This document shows positions 61,620 through 64,000 of a DNA stretch of 64,000 nt, piece by piece; within the stretch, counting starts at the first letter, position 1, and each line of letters opens with the position of its first letter. A model generated the notes under the pieces. It worked only from the letters and a program-made list of their open reading frames with translations, was not told the origin of the DNA and did no database searches. A program made the translations under genes and the position numbers. Origin of the DNA: Natrinema altunense (GTDB taxonomy: Archaea > Halobacteriota > Halobacteria > Halobacteriales > Natrialbaceae); NCBI RefSeq assembly GCF_000731985.1, contig NZ_JNCS01000007.1, forward strand, positions 62,001 through 126,000, read 5' to 3'.

Positions 61620-62988
61620 CGCCGGTCACCTCCGCATCGGCTTCGTCCTCGGGACGACGGCCGCCGTCGGTCGCCACAGGGTCGGCCGTCGTTGCAGTCG
61701 TGTCGTCCCGCTCGGCGCTGACTGGGGTGCGGTCGTCGGGCTGGATCGGAACGACCCGAAGGCCGAGCGTCACGATCAGCGCGCCCACGGCGACGAGACC
61801 GACTGCGACCATCACCTCGACGATCGTGGGGGTGTAGCTGCCGGTCGTCGCCCAGATATCCGCCTCGAGTCCGGTGTAGTCGGTTCCGGTCGTCACGCCG
61901 GGTGCGGCGTCGATGTTCAGGTCGTGATACCCGGTGAATATCAGGTACACGCCCTCGAAGAGGATGCCGACGATCGCCGCGACGCTGGCCACGAAGACCG
62001 CTTTGATCCGACGACGGAGGGACGGCACGGCGAGCAACGCGATCGGAAGCACGCCGCCGATGAGCGTCCACAGCCAGAAGTGGATCGTATCCCCGACGAG
62101 GAACGCGCTTGTGATCGACCAGAACTCGAAGTGCGCCGCCCACGCGTGGGGCAGTCGTTCTGCCGCGACCAGGTAGACGACGTGGACGGCCACGAAGATA
62201 CCCAGCAATTTCCCGAGTTCCGGCACCAGTTCCCGCGGGAACCGAAACCGCGTGAACCGGTCGACGAGGATGCCGGTCACCAGCAACAGCGCCAGCCCCG
62301 ACACCAGCGCTTTCATGATGAACATCGGCGCGACCAGCGGGTTGAACCAGTCGCCACGGCCGATCTGGGTCGCGAAGATCCAGCCGGTCACCGAGTGCAA
62401 CCCGACCGCAAGCGGCATCGCGATCGCCGCCGCCCAGAAGGCGCGTTTGCGGTCGCGTTCCCGGCCCGCGGGCGTGTCCTCGACGCCGAACGCCAGCCGC
62501 GACCCCATCTTCGCGAGGTCCCGTCTGGTTAGCAACCAGAGATACCCCACGTTGAACAGCCCGTAGAGGAGTACGATCCCGAAGTCCCAGACCATCGGCG
62601 AACGGGGGTCCGGCGACGTCAGGAAGCCGGTCACTCGGCTCGGACTCCCGAGGTCCGGCAGGATCAACAGCCCGGCGACGACGATACACCCCAGGCTCAA
62701 CAGCACGCCCAGCGCGGCCAGGCTGTCGTACCGCTTCGAGTGGAAGAACTTCGGCGCGCTCGAGATGATCAGCCCCCCCGCCGAGAGGCCGATGAACAGG
62801 ACGAACAGCATGATGTACAGTCCCCAGGAGAAGACGTTGTCCATCCCGGTGACCGCAAGCCCCTGCTGGAGCTGATACGCCCAGGCACCGAGCCCGGCCA
62901 CGATCAGCACGCCCAGCAGGGCGAGCCAGGCTTTGCCCCGCGTTCCGAAGCGGGGAACGACGACGCCGGCGTCCGACGCGGAACTCAT
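61612..62988 (-). CDS. NrfD/PsrC-type membrane subunit
   Basis: This 458-residue integral membrane protein has about eight helices, starting with WLALLGVLIVAGLGAWAYQL and FSWGLYIMLFVLFIGLSAGGLI. These are typical of NrfD/PsrC quinone-interacting anchors of polysulfide, nitrite or DMSO-type reductases. The C-terminal tail (about 410-458) is acidic. It overlaps the FeS subunit gene by 4 bases. The complex probably exchanges electrons with menaquinone; substrate and direction depend on the catalytic subunit outside the window. Confidence 0.93.
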   Translation of the reverse strand: MSSASDAGVVVPRFGTRGKAWLALLGVLIVAGLGAWAYQLQQGLAVTGMDNVFSWGLYIMLFVLFIGLSAGGLIISSAPKFFHSKRYDSLAALGVLLSLGCIVVAGLLILPDLGSPSRVTGFLTSPDPRSPMVWDFGIVLLYGLFNVGYLWLLTRRDLAKMGSRLAFGVEDTPAGRERDRKRAFWAAAIAMPLAVGLHSVTGWIFATQIGRGDWFNPLVAPMFIMKALVSGLALLLVTGILVDRFTRFRFPRELVPELGKLLGIFVAVHVVYLVAAERLPHAWAAHFEFWSITSAFLVGDTIHFWLWTLIGGVLPIALLAVPSLRRRIKAVFVASVAAIVGILFEGVYLIFTGYHDLNIDAAPGVTTGTDYTGLEADIWATTGSYTPTIVEVMVAVGLVAVGALIVTLGLRVVPIQPDDRTPVSAERDDTTATTADPVATDGGRRPEDEADAEVTGDA

Positions 62989-63722
62989 TGGCCGTCACCT
63001 CCGTCGGTCGCGACGCCGTTGGGGTTCCCGACGTCTTTCTTCTCGGTTCCCTCGAGTTCGTTGCCGCTTCGCGTTCGACCGGGGCTCATCTCGCCGCGGA
63101 TGTAGTAGGTGTTCGGATCGGTCTCGAGTTCGTCCAGGAGTTGCTCCGTTTCGTATTTCTCGACGTATCGCGAGGCGGTACTCTCCTCGTCGTCGAGGTC
63201 GCCGAAGATGCGAGCGTCGGCCGGACACGCGACCGTACAGGCCGGGTCGAGGTCCTCCTCGAGCCGGTGACTACAGAAGGTACACTTCTCGACGACGCCT
63301 CGCTTGCGCTCCTCGACGTTGCCGGTCCCGTCGGTGGGCAGCGTCTTGGGGTCGTCGAAGTTGAACACCCGTGCGTTGTACGGACAGGCGCTCATACAGT
63401 ACCGACAGCCCATGCACTTGTCGTAGTCGATCTCGACGATGCCGTCGTCGCGTTTGTAGGTCGCGTTGACCGGACAGACCTTGACGCAGGGGGCGTTGTC
63501 GCAGTGCTGGCACGCAAGCGGCAGATGGTTCATCGAGAGCGTCCCGTCGCGTCCGTTTTCCGGGTACGAGCCCTCGGGTGTGTCCATCGCGTCGCCGCCC
63601 TCCGTGAGGATGCGGTTCCACTGTTTGTCGAGCGAGACGTTGTTCTCCTGGCTGCAACTCACCGCACACGCGTTACAGCCGATACACCGCTCGAGGTCGA
63701 TTACCATGCCGTAGTCGGTCAT
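62985..63722 (-). CDS. Four-cluster ferredoxin subunit (DmsB/PsrB-like)
   Basis: The 245 residues carry four cysteine sets for [4Fe-4S] clusters: Cys13/16/19/23, Cys71/74/79/83, Cys103/106/109/113 and Cys147/150/162/166. This is the classical layout of electron-transfer subunits between a molybdopterin catalytic subunit and a membrane anchor. Inserts at about 25-65 and an acidic C-terminus are haloarchaeal features. The ATG shares one base with the stop of the upstream catalytic gene (TGATG) and overlaps NrfD at the other end. Confidence 0.95.
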   Translation of the reverse strand: MTDYGMVIDLERCIGCNACAVSCSQENNVSLDKQWNRILTEGGDAMDTPEGSYPENGRDGTLSMNHLPLACQHCDNAPCVKVCPVNATYKRDDGIVEIDYDKCMGCRYCMSACPYNARVFNFDDPKTLPTDGTGNVEERKRGVVEKCTFCSHRLEEDLDPACTVACPADARIFGDLDDEESTASRYVEKYETEQLLDELETDPNTYYIRGEMSPGRTRSGNELEGTEKKDVGNPNGVATDGGDGQ

Positions 63723-64000
63723 CAGTTGTCACCGCCGTTCGGGTACCCCTCGAGCCAGTCGGCCGACTCGGGGGCCGTGTATTTGCTCGTGTCGATGTCT
63801 TTCGGTGCGGGTTCGACGTCCGCTCGAACGTCGTAGAACGCGAAGGTCGGGGCCAGATCGTTGACCTCCATGTGGGTGAGATCCTGGTGGCTCCCGTGAA
63901 CGTAGTCGTCCGTCCACCAGCCTTGATCGATGTTGATCAGTCCGGGTCGCATCCCTTCGTTGTAGCTGGCGCGGACGACCACCTCCCCGCGGTCGTTGTA
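63722..64000 (-). CDS. Molybdopterin oxidoreductase catalytic subunit, C-terminal end (partial)
   Basis: Only the last 92 residues are inside the window; the gene continues past position 64000. The visible part (DRGEVVVRASYNEGMRPGLINIDQGWW through HMEVNDLAPTFAFYDVRADVEP) matches the end of the molybdopterin-dinucleotide-binding domain of DMSO-reductase-family enzymes, where an asparagine/glycine-rich loop contacts the cofactor. Operon order catalytic-FeS-NrfD-TorD resembles dms/psr/ttr systems. The substrate cannot be told from this fragment. Confidence 0.88.
   Translation of the reverse strand, partial: YNDRGEVVVRASYNEGMRPGLINIDQGWWTDDYVHGSHQDLTHMEVNDLAPTFAFYDVRADVEPAPKDIDTSKYTAPESADWLEGYPNGGDN

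Noticed and set aside
1-64000. tRNA or rRNA genes
   Set aside because: Scanning for T-loop-like ttcgaatc/ttcgaacc patterns gave only hits inside protein genes, without matching acceptor stems.

Overview
The window is chromosomal DNA of a halophilic archaeon (class Halobacteria; gene content and style fit the Natrinema/Haloterrigena side, but the genus is not proven). The sequence is GC-rich, the predicted proteins are strongly acidic, and many genes start 24-32 bases after a TATA box without any leader. Archaeal informational genes are present: TFB, GatD, type II methionine aminopeptidase and SAMP1. Archaeal-type aromatic enzymes also occur: 3-dehydroquinate synthase II and an ADTH synthase/DhnA-type aldolase. 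About 70 genes are supported. No rRNA, tRNA, CRISPR array or intact insertion sequence was seen.

Layout. 1-11977: housekeeping genes, including map, HIT hydrolase, cupin, glutaredoxin/redoxin pair, a tRNA methylthiotransferase, pyruvate kinase, a frame-broken GYD protein, a TrkA-type channel and metG. 12100-14740: a less GC-rich insertion between metG and mfnA. It holds a DUF4157 (eCIS-core) metalloprotease-like protein with a glycine-rich hydrophobic tail, a tightly coupled unknown partner gene, and a decayed second DUF4157 copy. 14736-25790: mfnA, a membrane glycosyltransferase, gatD, an acetyltransferase, SAMP1 and a group of TrkA/RCK and channel proteins. 25919-30983: a nucleoside/pentose salvage neighbourhood with deoC, ribose-1,5-bisphosphate isomerase, a PfkB kinase and a nucleoside phosphorylase.

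31133-36335 carries small regulators and orphan domains (HNH-like, amphi-Trp/DUF1508, DUF547, AI-2E-type transporter, YbjQ). 36483-43534 is a MoxR ATPase convergent with a five-gene operon (M48 protease, DUF4129-like, DUF7269-like, DUF58, membrane protein). 43793-56942 holds NfeD and stomatin, TFB, aroD, 3-dehydroquinate synthase II, a TFB-like single cyclin-fold protein, a CARF-like regulator, SprT and a CDF metal exporter. 57006-60876 is a trpC-trpB-trpA-ADTH synthase operon whose promoter carries three GTAC cores spaced exactly 10 bp. 61089-64000 is the 3' part of a molybdopterin oxidoreductase operon (catalytic subunit cut by the window end, FeS subunit, NrfD membrane subunit, TorD chaperone).

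How they fit together. The aromatic genes (aroD, DHQ synthase II, ADTH synthase, trpCBA) supply the archaeal shikimate entry and the tryptophan branch. The phosphorylase, PfkB kinase and R15P isomerase match the first steps of the pentose bisphosphate route for nucleoside ribose. The most novel stretch is the DUF4157 island: its effector-partner-remnant layout resembles a toxin/immunity or injection-system effector cassette without any injection machinery in view.
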